Of a stretch of DNA of 18,794 bases, positions 6,433-13,362 are shown piece after piece (positions within the stretch are counted from its first letter, which is position 1; every line of letters starts with the position of its first letter). The DNA lies in the NCBI GenBank assembly GCA_039808845.1, contig JBDHTS010000047.1:1-18794 (forward strand). Reading direction: 5' to 3'. The stretch comes from JBDHTS01 sp039808845. Its GTDB lineage: Bacteria > Pseudomonadota > Alphaproteobacteria > Micavibrionales > Micavibrionaceae. The position numbers and the translations under genes are program-made. The notes beneath the pieces are model-generated. The model did no database searches. It was not told the origin of the DNA and saw only the letters and a list, made by a program, of their open reading frames with translations.

Positions 6433-7704
6433 ATGAGAATGGTTTTCGCGCTCGCGTTTTTGTGGATTTTGACCTTTGTCGGTCCTGCCACCGCACAGGA
6501 CAAGGCAAAGGAGGATCCGTGTGCGATCAACCGGCAGGTCATCAGTACGCTGACCCGTCCGCATTTCGGGACGCCGGCAGTGTGGGAAGCGGCCTACGGG
6601 CGGCCTGACCGTCTGATCCGGTTGGTCGCCGGCATTCCGGACGATGACGGAACGGTTTTCGCAACGGGTCTGGCGATCGACAAAAAAATACTCAAGCCAG
6701 TGGAAACGGTCATTGTACAAGTGAACCGGCGCAGAAAACCCCTCATCGAGAAACGTATCCCTCTGCGTGGAGCGGAAGATCCTTACCGCATGGCGCCAGC
6801 GGGGGAAAATCTGGCTGTCCTGTCCGATATGGACGGGCGGGTCAGGCTGGCTTTTTACGGGATGGACGGCGCATTCAAAAGCGAACGGATGTTTGCGGAA
6901 CCCGGATACATGCTGGAAGCTGCCGATCTTGCTGCGGACGGAAAAGGACTGATCGCCCTGTTCCATGCCAGCCGGGCGAAGCGTCCGGGCGATGAATACA
7001 GCATCGTCGCGCGGTTGTCGGAGATAGGGACGGTCGTCTGGCGGCGGACCTATCAGCCGGGGCCGGACAACATGCTGATGGATATTGTGCCTGACGGTGG
7101 AGGCGGTTATGTCGCCGCTGGACGCATCCGGAACGAGGATGGACGGCAGGCAGGATGGATTATGCGCCTCGGCGGTGACGGAGCCATTTTGTGGCAGCGC
7201 AGCTATGCGCGGGGCGCTTTCGCCTTGATGCGTGGCGTCGCCGTTTTGGCGGACGGCTATGCCGTGGCGGGCGAGGCACGTCCTTTTGACGGTGGGGCTG
7301 GATCGGCCTGGATCATGAAAACCGATGGGCAGGGCAGCCCGGTCTGGCAACGCTTTTACCGGCGCGAGGATTCAAGTCTGGGGGCATTCGGGCTGGCCTC
7401 CCTTCCGGACGGACGGATTGAGGCGGCCCTGAATGCGCGTGCCGGGAAGGGATCGAAAGATCCGGATCACATACGTCTTCTGACCCTCTCACCCAACGGC
7501 GTTCTGCTCAAGGAACAAGATCATCTGCGCGGCATCGGCGCGCGTGGACGGGATTTCAGCGTCGATCAGGCCCATCGCAGGGTCGTGACAGCCTCGATGG
7601 ATGGCGGAAAGGACTCCGAAACGCAATCTTCGTCGCGTTATCAGGGCTGGGTGTTCGTAACGGAAGAGTCTCCGTCTTACGTCGATCCCTGCGTCGCGCC
7701 ATGA
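6433..7704 (+). CDS. Secreted repeat protein, probable beta-propeller-like fold, function unknown
   Basis: The 423-residue protein begins with a Sec signal peptide: MR, a hydrophobic core (3-17) and a likely cut after ATA at about residue 21. The mature part has repeats about 51 residues apart. Trp203, Trp254 and Trp305 lie in VVWRRTY, ILWQRSY and PVWQRFY. The paired WIMRLGGDG and WIMKTDGQG strings (from W242 and W293) show the same spacing. This pattern resembles beta-propeller repeats that alternate a DG turn with a W-containing strand. The mature protein has two cysteines, each in a DPC tripeptide, near the N- and C-termini (C30 and C420). They could form a disulfide closing the propeller. 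No catalytic motif is visible. The stop overlaps the next gene's start as ATGA, so translation is probably coupled to rluD. Periplasmic or outer-surface location is inferred. Confidence 0.7.
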   Translation: MRMVFALAFLWILTFVGPATAQDKAKEDPCAINRQVISTLTRPHFGTPAVWEAAYGRPDRLIRLVAGIPDDDGTVFATGLAIDKKILKPVETVIVQVNRRRKPLIEKRIPLRGAEDPYRMAPAGENLAVLSDMDGRVRLAFYGMDGAFKSERMFAEPGYMLEAADLAADGKGLIALFHASRAKRPGDEYSIVARLSEIGTVVWRRTYQPGPDNMLMDIVPDGGGGYVAAGRIRNEDGRQAGWIMRLGGDGAILWQRSYARGAFALMRGVAVLADGYAVAGEARPFDGGAGSAWIMKTDGQGSPVWQRFYRREDSSLGAFGLASLPDGRIEAALNARAGKGSKDPDHIRLLTLSPNGVLLKEQDHLRGIGARGRDFSVDQAHRRVVTASMDGGKDSETQSSSRYQGWVFVTEESPSYVDPCVAP

Positions 7705-8711
7705 ATGATGAAGATGACGATCTTCCCGACGAAGCGGGCGGCGGATCTTTTTCAGGAAATGCCATAAGCGCCGGGCGCTTCGATAAAGTTCTGGCCGAAG
7801 TATTTCCCCGGCTGTCACGGACACGGCTGAAAAATCTGATCATGGAAGGCAGCGCGTTACTGGATGGCATGACGTGCCGCGATCCATCGGCAGCAGTGAC
7901 GGCCGGGCAGGCCCTGGGCGTTGACGTACCCGCGCCGGTAAAATCATATCCGGAACCGGAGAGTATCCCGCTGGATGTCGTGTATGAGGACGATCATCTT
8001 CTGGTCATCAACAAACAGGCCGGTCTGGTGGTGCACCCGGGGGCGGGAAATCCGTCGGGTACGCTGGTCAATGCTCTGTTGCATCACTGTGGCGAGACGC
8101 TGTCAGGCATCGGCGGGGTCTTAAGGCCCGGCATCGTCCACCGTCTGGACAAGGATACGACGGGGCTGATGGTCGTCGCCAAATCGGATGCCGCGCATCG
8201 CGGGCTGGCGGAACAACTGTCCGACCGGTCGCTGAGCCGGGAATATCGCGCCGTCGTCTGGAAAATTCCAGTGCCGCCCGCAGGACGGATCGACAGGCCA
8301 CTGGCCCGCAGCGGGGCGGACAGGCAGAAAATGGCTGTCGTGCGGAAGGGCGGGCGACAGGCAGCGACACAGTACCGTATCGTCGAACGCTATGGCGATG
8401 CGGCATGCCTTCTGAATTGCAGGCTTGAGACCGGACGGACGCATCAGGTCCGCGTGCATGCGGCTTCCATTGGGCATCCCTTGATCGGTGATCCTCTTTA
8501 CGGGCTGCAGGCGACAGCTCAACGTGCATTGCTGAAAAAAACAGGTCTCAATGAAGTCAGCAGAGAGAGCATTCTGGCGTTTCCCCGGCAAGCCCTTCAC
8601 GCTTGGCGGATCGGGTTTATACATCCTGTGAACGAAGAGGATATGGCCTTTGAAGCCCCTATTCCGAAGGATATAAGCCAACTTATTTACCATTTAAAAT
8701 CAAATAATTAG
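7701..8711 (+). CDS. rluD: RluA/RluD-family 23S rRNA pseudouridine synthase
   Basis: The 336-residue protein has an N-terminal S4 RNA-binding domain (about 25-80; RFDKVLAEVFPRLSRTRLKNL) and a pseudouridine synthase domain. The catalytic motif is GIVHRLDKDTTGLMVVAK with Asp150. Further family strings are NKQAGLVVHPG (104-114) and GRTHQVRVHAASIGHPLIGDPLYG. RluD converts uridines 1911, 1915 and 1917 of helix 69 in 23S rRNA. The S4 domain and length fit RluD or RluC, and the exact target is inferred. The acidic N-terminus (MNDEDDDLPDEAGG) is unusual but looks like a flexible tail. The start overlaps the previous stop by ATGA and has no Shine-Dalgarno of its own, consistent with translational coupling to the secreted protein. 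Confidence 0.88.
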   Translation: MNDEDDDLPDEAGGGSFSGNAISAGRFDKVLAEVFPRLSRTRLKNLIMEGSALLDGMTCRDPSAAVTAGQALGVDVPAPVKSYPEPESIPLDVVYEDDHLLVINKQAGLVVHPGAGNPSGTLVNALLHHCGETLSGIGGVLRPGIVHRLDKDTTGLMVVAKSDAAHRGLAEQLSDRSLSREYRAVVWKIPVPPAGRIDRPLARSGADRQKMAVVRKGGRQAATQYRIVERYGDAACLLNCRLETGRTHQVRVHAASIGHPLIGDPLYGLQATAQRALLKKTGLNEVSRESILAFPRQALHAWRIGFIHPVNEEDMAFEAPIPKDISQLIYHLKSNN

Positions 8712-8726
8712 ATGATTTCTTTGGAT

Positions 8727-8746
8727 TTGCATAAAATTTTATGCAA
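8727..8746. repeat. Perfect 20-bp AT-rich palindrome
   Basis: TTGCATAAAATTTTATGCAA is exactly self-complementary and begins 15 bases after the rluD stop. It could be an operator for an unseen transcript or a weak hairpin in the rluD 3' end. It has no T-run and is not a terminator. The rest of the 163-base gap (8712-8874) holds only the terminator. Confidence 0.55.
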
Positions 8747-8842
8747 TACTGGAAAAAGAGTGAGGATTGGTGCGGCGGCTGAGGGAGTTCAACGTAGCAT
8801 TTCACTTTTTCGATCCGGGTATTTCTCCTTTATAAAACTTTC

Positions 8843-8867
8843 AAACCGCCCTTCGGGGCGGTTTTTT
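8843..8867 (+). terminator. Rho-independent terminator after rluD
   Basis: A 9-bp stem, AAACCGCCC with GGGCGGTTT, closes a TTCG tetraloop. It is followed by a T-run on plus. It lies between convergent genes, eight bases past the yjbH-like stop, and the A-run on the other side may make it bidirectional. Confidence 0.85.
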
Positions 8868-8874
8868 GTTGGGA

Positions 8875-10989
8875 TTATTTCACAATGTCGCCCCAGTTTT
8901 CCGTTATCGCGCGGTATGACAGCGGGGTGGTCAGATCGTATAGAGGAAGGGGATTGTCGATACTCTGGCCGCTGTCGCGACCAAAAGGAGCAGCGGTCTG
9001 GCGGGCCACGCTGCCATCCGGGACCAGCGGGATATTGCCGATAGGCAGACGAAGGCGCAGCCCGCTGGCGAGATTCGACTCTCCACCAAAAATATTGATG
9101 TCACTCCGGTTGGTTGCGGTCACAAACGCTTCCAGCGAAGCACCGTTGCGGAAAGCGTTGGTCAGGGAGAGTGTGCCGCCGATGTCTTCCGCCAGATAAC
9201 GCCCGACCCTGGCCTGCAGCGTCAGATCCGTGCCGGGGATTTCATACCAGGCTTTCAGATGGCCGGTCAGAAGATGATCGCCGTTCACACCAAGGTTGAA
9301 CGGGATGGCGGGATCGCGTTTCAGGGCTTCCCAGACCTCGGCACCGAAAGCGAAAGTGCGTCCGAAGGGGCGGTACAGGATTTCGCCGCCGAATCCGGCA
9401 TACATTTCCTCCAGATAACCTGCCGTCAGGGCATAATGCCAGTCTGTGTTCAGACTTTGCATCCAGCTTATATAACTGCGGTCGACGGCGATGCCGCGTG
9501 CCGCAAAGGCGTCTTCATCGCTGCGGACAGGCAGCAATGGCTGCAGGCGAAAATCGTTCAAATGTTTTAAATTATTCGCCAGGTTCAGACGCACACCCTG
9601 ACCGGTCAGAAGATGCCGGGTCAGCATCCGCCGTCCCTCGACGATAAGACCGGTGCGGTAGAGCAGTCCTTGGTCATCCTCCGACAGGCTGGTCTTGCTG
9701 TCGAGCGCTACAGTATAAGCGGTGGGCTGCATATCGAGATGGTCAGGAATAGTCGTGCCGTCTGTCACATTGATTTCCGTGTGCCGCCAGATTTCCTGCG
9801 GACTGCCGTTTTCCCGCGCCATGGTCTGTTCGAGGTCGCGTGGCATCAGTCTGATCGACGGGCCCTCAAGGCCCAGCAGGGCCGGACGAATCTCGAAAGT
9901 TTCGGCATTTCGTCCACCGTAACGTGCCATCGAACGGACTGCGCGCCCTGCCTGTTGCGGCAGTGAAGAGTCAGGAGTCAGCAACAGCCGTGACGCAACG
10001 GTATGCCCGTCGTCATCGAAGACGCTGCGCAGCTTCATGTCCTGCTCTGCCGCATCGCTGTCGATCGCGGCAGGGCTTCCGGACCCGCTGCGATAAGGTG
10101 GATAGGGCTGCGGCTTCTCCGTTTTCCCTGCGCGGCCTGGCCACCGTCCAATAGGTGCCTGAAAGCTGAGAGAACCATAAATCGCATTGCCTCCGGCAAA
10201 AGCCGCACCAAGCGTTATCCAGTCGCGCGGACTATAGCTGAAACCGACCGACCAGGGCTGCGGGGTGTCGAAATCGGGCCGGCTTTGTTCGGCGGCGAAG
10301 CTGTCCGCGTTCCAGTCGGCTTTCAGCGTCAGCCCTTCATGCGGTGTATCCCAGGCAACGCCGCCGAACAGTCCTACATTATTGCCCGTGAACCAGTCTC
10401 CCGGGCCGTTCGCCTGTTCATCGTCGAAGGTTCGGTTTTTGCCGAAATGTCCCAGAAGAGGCTTTAAGGGATTGCCGATGCGGTTACGGCCCGCCATCCG
10501 GCCCCAGCCGATGCCGCCTGTCACATCGAAATCGCCGAAACGTTTGGACAGGACGAGATATTCACCCGCCGTGCGTTTCTGGCCTGCGGCGGATTGCAGA
10601 CCCAGCGCCACGGCGGGGCGACGCGCCGTCTCGCTCAGCAGCAGGATCTTCAGGTCGATGCCGGGATAAAGGCGATCCGCGTGGCGCAGTGGCGATCCGC
10701 CTGTCTCCGTCGTCTGGTGCAGGGCGATATAAAGAGGACGGGCAATCTGCAGCCCCAGGGATCCATGGGTATAGGGGCGCGCGATGGATGCCTGAACACG
10801 GACCGTTCCCGGCGCGTCCATCCTGGCGTCGGGGATTGTATTCAGTCCCAAAGGACCAAGGTGGGAAGGCGACGGCCCTTTCGCATAGACTTGCATCCCG
10901 GCCAGCGAACATGCCAGGCAACAGACTGCAAGCAGAAGAGAGCGTCGGGTCAAGGTGAAAAGGATCGAATGATGAACAATATTGTCCAC
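8875..10989 (-). CDS. YjbH-domain outer-membrane/exopolysaccharide protein
   Basis: The 704-residue protein has an N-terminal signal peptide: a hydrophobic core around residues 15-33 and a likely cut after VYA. The mature part has YjbH-family features: LGPLGLNTIPDARMDAPGT, the LVLSKRFGDFDVTGGIGWGR region (about 145-164) and SVGFSYSPRDWITLGAAF. A beta-rich C-terminal half includes NIFGGESN. In E. coli, YjbH is an outer-membrane beta-barrel-type protein of the yjbEFGH exopolysaccharide operon. No yjbE, F or G partner is visible. The middle (about 300-420) is less conserved-looking and may be linker. The start is GTG with GAAAG about five bases upstream, and I see no better in-frame ATG. It follows the EamA gene by 44 bases on the same strand and could share its transcript. 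Confidence 0.75.
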   Translation of the reverse strand: MDNIVHHSILFTLTRRSLLLAVCCLACSLAGMQVYAKGPSPSHLGPLGLNTIPDARMDAPGTVRVQASIARPYTHGSLGLQIARPLYIALHQTTETGGSPLRHADRLYPGIDLKILLLSETARRPAVALGLQSAAGQKRTAGEYLVLSKRFGDFDVTGGIGWGRMAGRNRIGNPLKPLLGHFGKNRTFDDEQANGPGDWFTGNNVGLFGGVAWDTPHEGLTLKADWNADSFAAEQSRPDFDTPQPWSVGFSYSPRDWITLGAAFAGGNAIYGSLSFQAPIGRWPGRAGKTEKPQPYPPYRSGSGSPAAIDSDAAEQDMKLRSVFDDDGHTVASRLLLTPDSSLPQQAGRAVRSMARYGGRNAETFEIRPALLGLEGPSIRLMPRDLEQTMARENGSPQEIWRHTEINVTDGTTIPDHLDMQPTAYTVALDSKTSLSEDDQGLLYRTGLIVEGRRMLTRHLLTGQGVRLNLANNLKHLNDFRLQPLLPVRSDEDAFAARGIAVDRSYISWMQSLNTDWHYALTAGYLEEMYAGFGGEILYRPFGRTFAFGAEVWEALKRDPAIPFNLGVNGDHLLTGHLKAWYEIPGTDLTLQARVGRYLAEDIGGTLSLTNAFRNGASLEAFVTATNRSDINIFGGESNLASGLRLRLPIGNIPLVPDGSVARQTAAPFGRDSGQSIDNPLPLYDLTTPLSYRAITENWGDIVK

Positions 10990-11033
10990 CGACTTTCAGG
11001 CATTTAAGCGTAGCTGTCAAAACCTTTGGTTGC

Positions 11034-11945
11034 TCAACGAGGCAGATTCTGGACGACTGTTGCCTTGTGCAGGACGTATTCGCGCCAGATCATATACAGA
11101 CCTGCGCCGATGATGATGGCCGCGCCGATGATCGTTCGGGTGGTGGGCACTTCATGGAACAGGAAATACCCCAGGATTGCGCCCCAGATGATCTGGGAGT
11201 AATGGAACGGCGCGATCATGGCGGTTTCCCTGACCCGGGAGAAGGCGACGGAATAGGCGACCAGACCGCCCATGACGATCGGCGGAATGGCGAGGAACAG
11301 GAGCAGATCCGTTCCGGCGGGCATAACGAACGATTTTTCGGCCAGCAGGATGGGCAGGTTGATCAGGACGTTCGCCGCGAAGACGTAGAAGGCGAAGCGA
11401 AGGAGAACCGTCTCCCGCCCGATCTTGCGGACCAGGATGCCGTTCGACGCCGCGAACAACACGGCGGACAGGGCAAAGAGATAGCCCAGGCTGCCTTGGC
11501 TGAACTGCGGCCCGGCCAGGACCAGAACACCCAGGAAGCCGACCACGATGGCCGTTATCCGGTGCTTGCCGATGCGTTCCTTTAAAATAAAATGCGACAT
11601 CAGGCACAGGACGAGCGGGGTCAGAAACACGACGCCGTAAAAATCGGTGAGCGGGATCAGGTGAAGCGCATGGACGCCGACCACCGTGCCGAGCGCGCCG
11701 CTGATGCCACGCAGAATATGCCATTTGGCCGTCCGTTCTGGCAGGAAGGCTTTCCAGCCATAGCGTAGGGCGATATAGGGAACGATGATAAACAGACCGG
11801 CGGTATAGCTGAACACCATGATTTCCGGCACAGAATAGCTTGCCGTCAGCCATTTCATAATGGTGTCGGAAAAAACGTAGAGCAGCCAGCCGGTCAGGGA
11901 AATGGAAATGGTTTTGAGGAAAGCGCCGTAATGATGTTCGGACAT
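11034..11945 (-). CDS. EamA/DMT-family inner-membrane transporter
   Basis: The 303-residue, strongly hydrophobic protein has about ten predicted membrane segments in two EamA repeats (about 10-140 and 155-290). Typical strings are LRGISGALGTVVGVHALHLI, FLTPLVLCLMSHFILKERIG in the first half and GAILGYFLFHEVPTTRTIIG in the second. The ...KERIG and ...HEVPT ends match the signature of drug/metabolite transporters such as RhaT, YdcZ relatives and S-adenosylmethionine or amino-acid exporters. The substrate cannot be assigned. The N-terminus is short and cytoplasmic. A weak AGAG lies before the ATG. A minus-strand terminator structure sits about 25 bases upstream of the start, so attenuation of this gene is possible. 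The yjbH-like gene follows it on the same strand. Confidence 0.85.
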   Translation of the reverse strand: MSEHHYGAFLKTISISLTGWLLYVFSDTIMKWLTASYSVPEIMVFSYTAGLFIIVPYIALRYGWKAFLPERTAKWHILRGISGALGTVVGVHALHLIPLTDFYGVVFLTPLVLCLMSHFILKERIGKHRITAIVVGFLGVLVLAGPQFSQGSLGYLFALSAVLFAASNGILVRKIGRETVLLRFAFYVFAANVLINLPILLAEKSFVMPAGTDLLLFLAIPPIVMGGLVAYSVAFSRVRETAMIAPFHYSQIIWGAILGYFLFHEVPTTRTIIGAAIIIGAGLYMIWREYVLHKATVVQNLPR

Positions 11946-11969
11946 GAACTCTAAAGGATCCCAGACGTT

Positions 11970-11990
11970 AAAAAACCCGCGCCCTGCGGG
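11970..11990 (-). terminator. Terminator-like hairpin in the leader of the EamA gene
   Basis: On minus, CCCGC, loop AGGGC and GCGGG are followed by TTTTTT. The stem is five GC pairs. It lies upstream of the EamA start and downstream of any promoter in the divergent gap. It could therefore act as an attenuator or end a very short transcript. An 11-codon frame beginning ATGGGCATC (on minus, from 12003) runs through it and stops at TAA just after the T-run. Confidence 0.55.
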
Positions 11991-12007
11991 ATTTGATGCC
12001 CATGATG

Positions 12008-12018
12008 TGGTCTGACCT
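12008..12018. promoter_or_regulatory. Candidate GntR/FadR-like operator
   Basis: TGGTCTGACCT contains the odd palindrome GGTC-T-GACC and fits the TGGTCNGACC core bound by FadR-type GntR regulators. It lies in the gap between the EamA gene and nhaA. No regulator gene is in the window, and an 11-base match can arise by chance. Confidence 0.25.
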
Positions 12019-12038
12019 CAAGGTAAGTAAATAGCTTC

Positions 12039-12064
12039 GGGAACTTTTTTTATATTATGTTCCC
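12039..12064. promoter_or_regulatory. GGGAAC...GTTCCC inverted repeat upstream of nhaA
   Basis: Six-base arms (12039-12044 and 12059-12064) flank 14 AT-rich bases that could include a -10 such as TATATT. The arrangement fits a regulator site over a promoter. No -35 is clear. Confidence 0.35.
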
Positions 12065-12076
12065 TGCAAGAGGGTT

Positions 12077-12106
12077 TCTTTCTGGCCAGGAAGACATTTC
12101 CTTCCT
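12077..12106 (+). promoter_or_regulatory. Leader with two competing hairpins before nhaA
   Basis: AGGAAG (12088-12093) can pair upstream within TCTTTCTGG/CCAGGAAGA (12077-12094, one G-U pair). It can also pair downstream with CTTCCT (12101-12106). Both pairings cannot exist together. AGGAAG is the only Shine-Dalgarno-like sequence in the leader, but it lies 22 bases from the ATG. Structured nhaA leaders are known in other bacteria (nhaA-I and nhaA-II motifs, reported as lithium sensors). I cannot confirm a match from memory of the consensus. Confidence 0.35.
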
Positions 12107-12115
12107 ATTCTTCCC

Positions 12116-13249
12116 ATGATGCTCAAAAGCTTTTTCCATCATGAAGCGGCGGGCGGCATGGTTTTGATGTTTGCCGCCGTTCTCGCTCTTGTCGCGGCCA
12201 ACGGGCCGCTGGGGGAAACATACAGCGCCTTTTCCGGCGCGGCGTACCATTTCGTGAATGACGGATTGATGGCCGTCTTCTTCTTTCTCGTAGGACTTGA
12301 GATAAAGCGGGAGTTTGCCGTCGGCGAACTCTCAGGGCGTGACCGTGCGATCTTGCCCGTTCTGGCGGCGGCGGGCGGCATGGTGGTTCCGGCGATGGTC
12401 TACCTGGCCATGAATGCGGGAAATCCCGAAACGATGCGCGGCTGGGCCATTCCGGCGGCCACGGACATCGCCTTCGCCCTTGGCGTCCTGGCTCTGCTGG
12501 GCAGCTGGGTGCCGCCCGCGCTGAAGGTACTGCTGACCGCCATCGCCATCATCGACGATCTGGGGGCTATTGCAATCATTGCCGTTTTCTACTCGCACGG
12601 GCTGCAGCTTCTGCCGCTCGGCGGCGCGCTTCTGGCATTGACTGGGCTGTATGCTTTAAACCGGCGGGGCATCGGCCATATCCCGGGATACCTGCTGCTT
12701 GGCGTGATGCTCTGGGTCACCGTGTATATGTCAGGCCTGCATGCCACGCTGGCGGGCGTCGCCACGGCGATGTTCATTCCGGTACGCGACCCGCGTGATC
12801 TGGCAGACTCGCCTTTGGAGCGCATCGAACATCGCCTGCACCCTTATGTCGTCTTCGGCATCCTGCCCATTTTCGGTTTCGTCAACGCCGGTGTGTCCTT
12901 CGCGGGAATGAACCTGTCCAGCCTGTTGGACCCGGTGACTTTGGGGATCATTCTGGGGCTGTTCCTCGGCAAGCAGGCCGGGATCTTTCTTATGCTCTGG
13001 GCGGCGATACGCTGCGGCCTGGCCGCGATGCCGGCGGGAGTTTCCGTGCGGCAGCTTTACGGCGTGGCGCTGCTCTGCGGGATCGGCTTCACCATGTCGC
13101 TGTTCATCGGCGCGCTGGCGTTTCCGGACCCGGAACGCGAAGCGGCGGTTCGCCTGGGCGTTCTGGCGGGATCGCTGTTATCGGCCTTATGCGGCTACAT
13201 CGTTTTGGCTTGTGGCTATAAACAGCCGACTAAGAATTTACATAGCTAA
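12116..13249 (+). CDS. nhaA: Na+/H+ antiporter NhaA
   Basis: The 377-residue inner-membrane protein has the NhaA fold, normally twelve membrane segments. The ion-binding pair is Asp147-Asp148 in TAIAIIDDLGAIAIIA, equivalent to E. coli Asp163-Asp164. Asp117 in AATDIAFALG corresponds to Asp133, and Lys286 in LGKQAGIF to Lys300. Family strings FFFLVGLEIKREF (55-67) and GIGFTMSLFIGALAF are present. NhaA exports Na+ or Li+ in exchange for protons and supports salt and alkaline pH tolerance. Length is typical. Two tandem ATGs start the gene, and neither has a close purine-rich ribosome site; the preceding bases are CTTCCC. The leader contains inverted repeats that may control expression. It diverges from the EamA gene, and isocitrate dehydrogenase follows on the same strand after about 110 bases. 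Confidence 0.95.
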   Translation: MMLKSFFHHEAAGGMVLMFAAVLALVAANGPLGETYSAFSGAAYHFVNDGLMAVFFFLVGLEIKREFAVGELSGRDRAILPVLAAAGGMVVPAMVYLAMNAGNPETMRGWAIPAATDIAFALGVLALLGSWVPPALKVLLTAIAIIDDLGAIAIIAVFYSHGLQLLPLGGALLALTGLYALNRRGIGHIPGYLLLGVMLWVTVYMSGLHATLAGVATAMFIPVRDPRDLADSPLERIEHRLHPYVVFGILPIFGFVNAGVSFAGMNLSSLLDPVTLGIILGLFLGKQAGIFLMLWAAIRCGLAAMPAGVSVRQLYGVALLCGIGFTMSLFIGALAFPDPEREAAVRLGVLAGSLLSALCGYIVLACGYKQPTKNLHS

Positions 13250-13352
13250 GCATTTGCCAAATCATCTTATTTTACTTTGAGTTGTTAACTTTTAGACAAC
13301 CAAATTGCAGTATCGTTGTGCTGCTAAAAGACTCATTCCGCCTCGATTTTCC

Positions 13353-13356
13353 GGAG
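13353..13356 (+). promoter_or_regulatory. Ribosome binding site deciding the icd start
   Basis: GGAG lies six bases before the ATG at 13363. The protein alignment also begins there (MTKKTPITVAKGDGIGPE). The in-frame extension back to a TTG at 13282 encodes unrelated residues and is rejected. Confidence 0.75.
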
Positions 13357-13362
13357 ATTTCC

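Noticed and set aside
6371..6508. Longer start for the GT4 gene
   Set aside because: The extension lacks similarity to the family, overlaps the divergent gene, and a good AGGA site supports the shorter start.
11025..11030. Perfect TTGACA on minus upstream of the yjbH-like gene
   Set aside because: No acceptable -10 occurs at 16-18 bases, and a start from it would fall at or past the GTG codon.
13281..13300. GTTGT...ACAAC inverted repeat before icd
   Set aside because: Five-base arms with a ten-base spacer are common by chance, and no promoter elements align with it.
13282..13362. TTG-initiated extension of icd
   Set aside because: The extra 27 residues do not fit the family, and GGAG sits correctly before the ATG at 13363.
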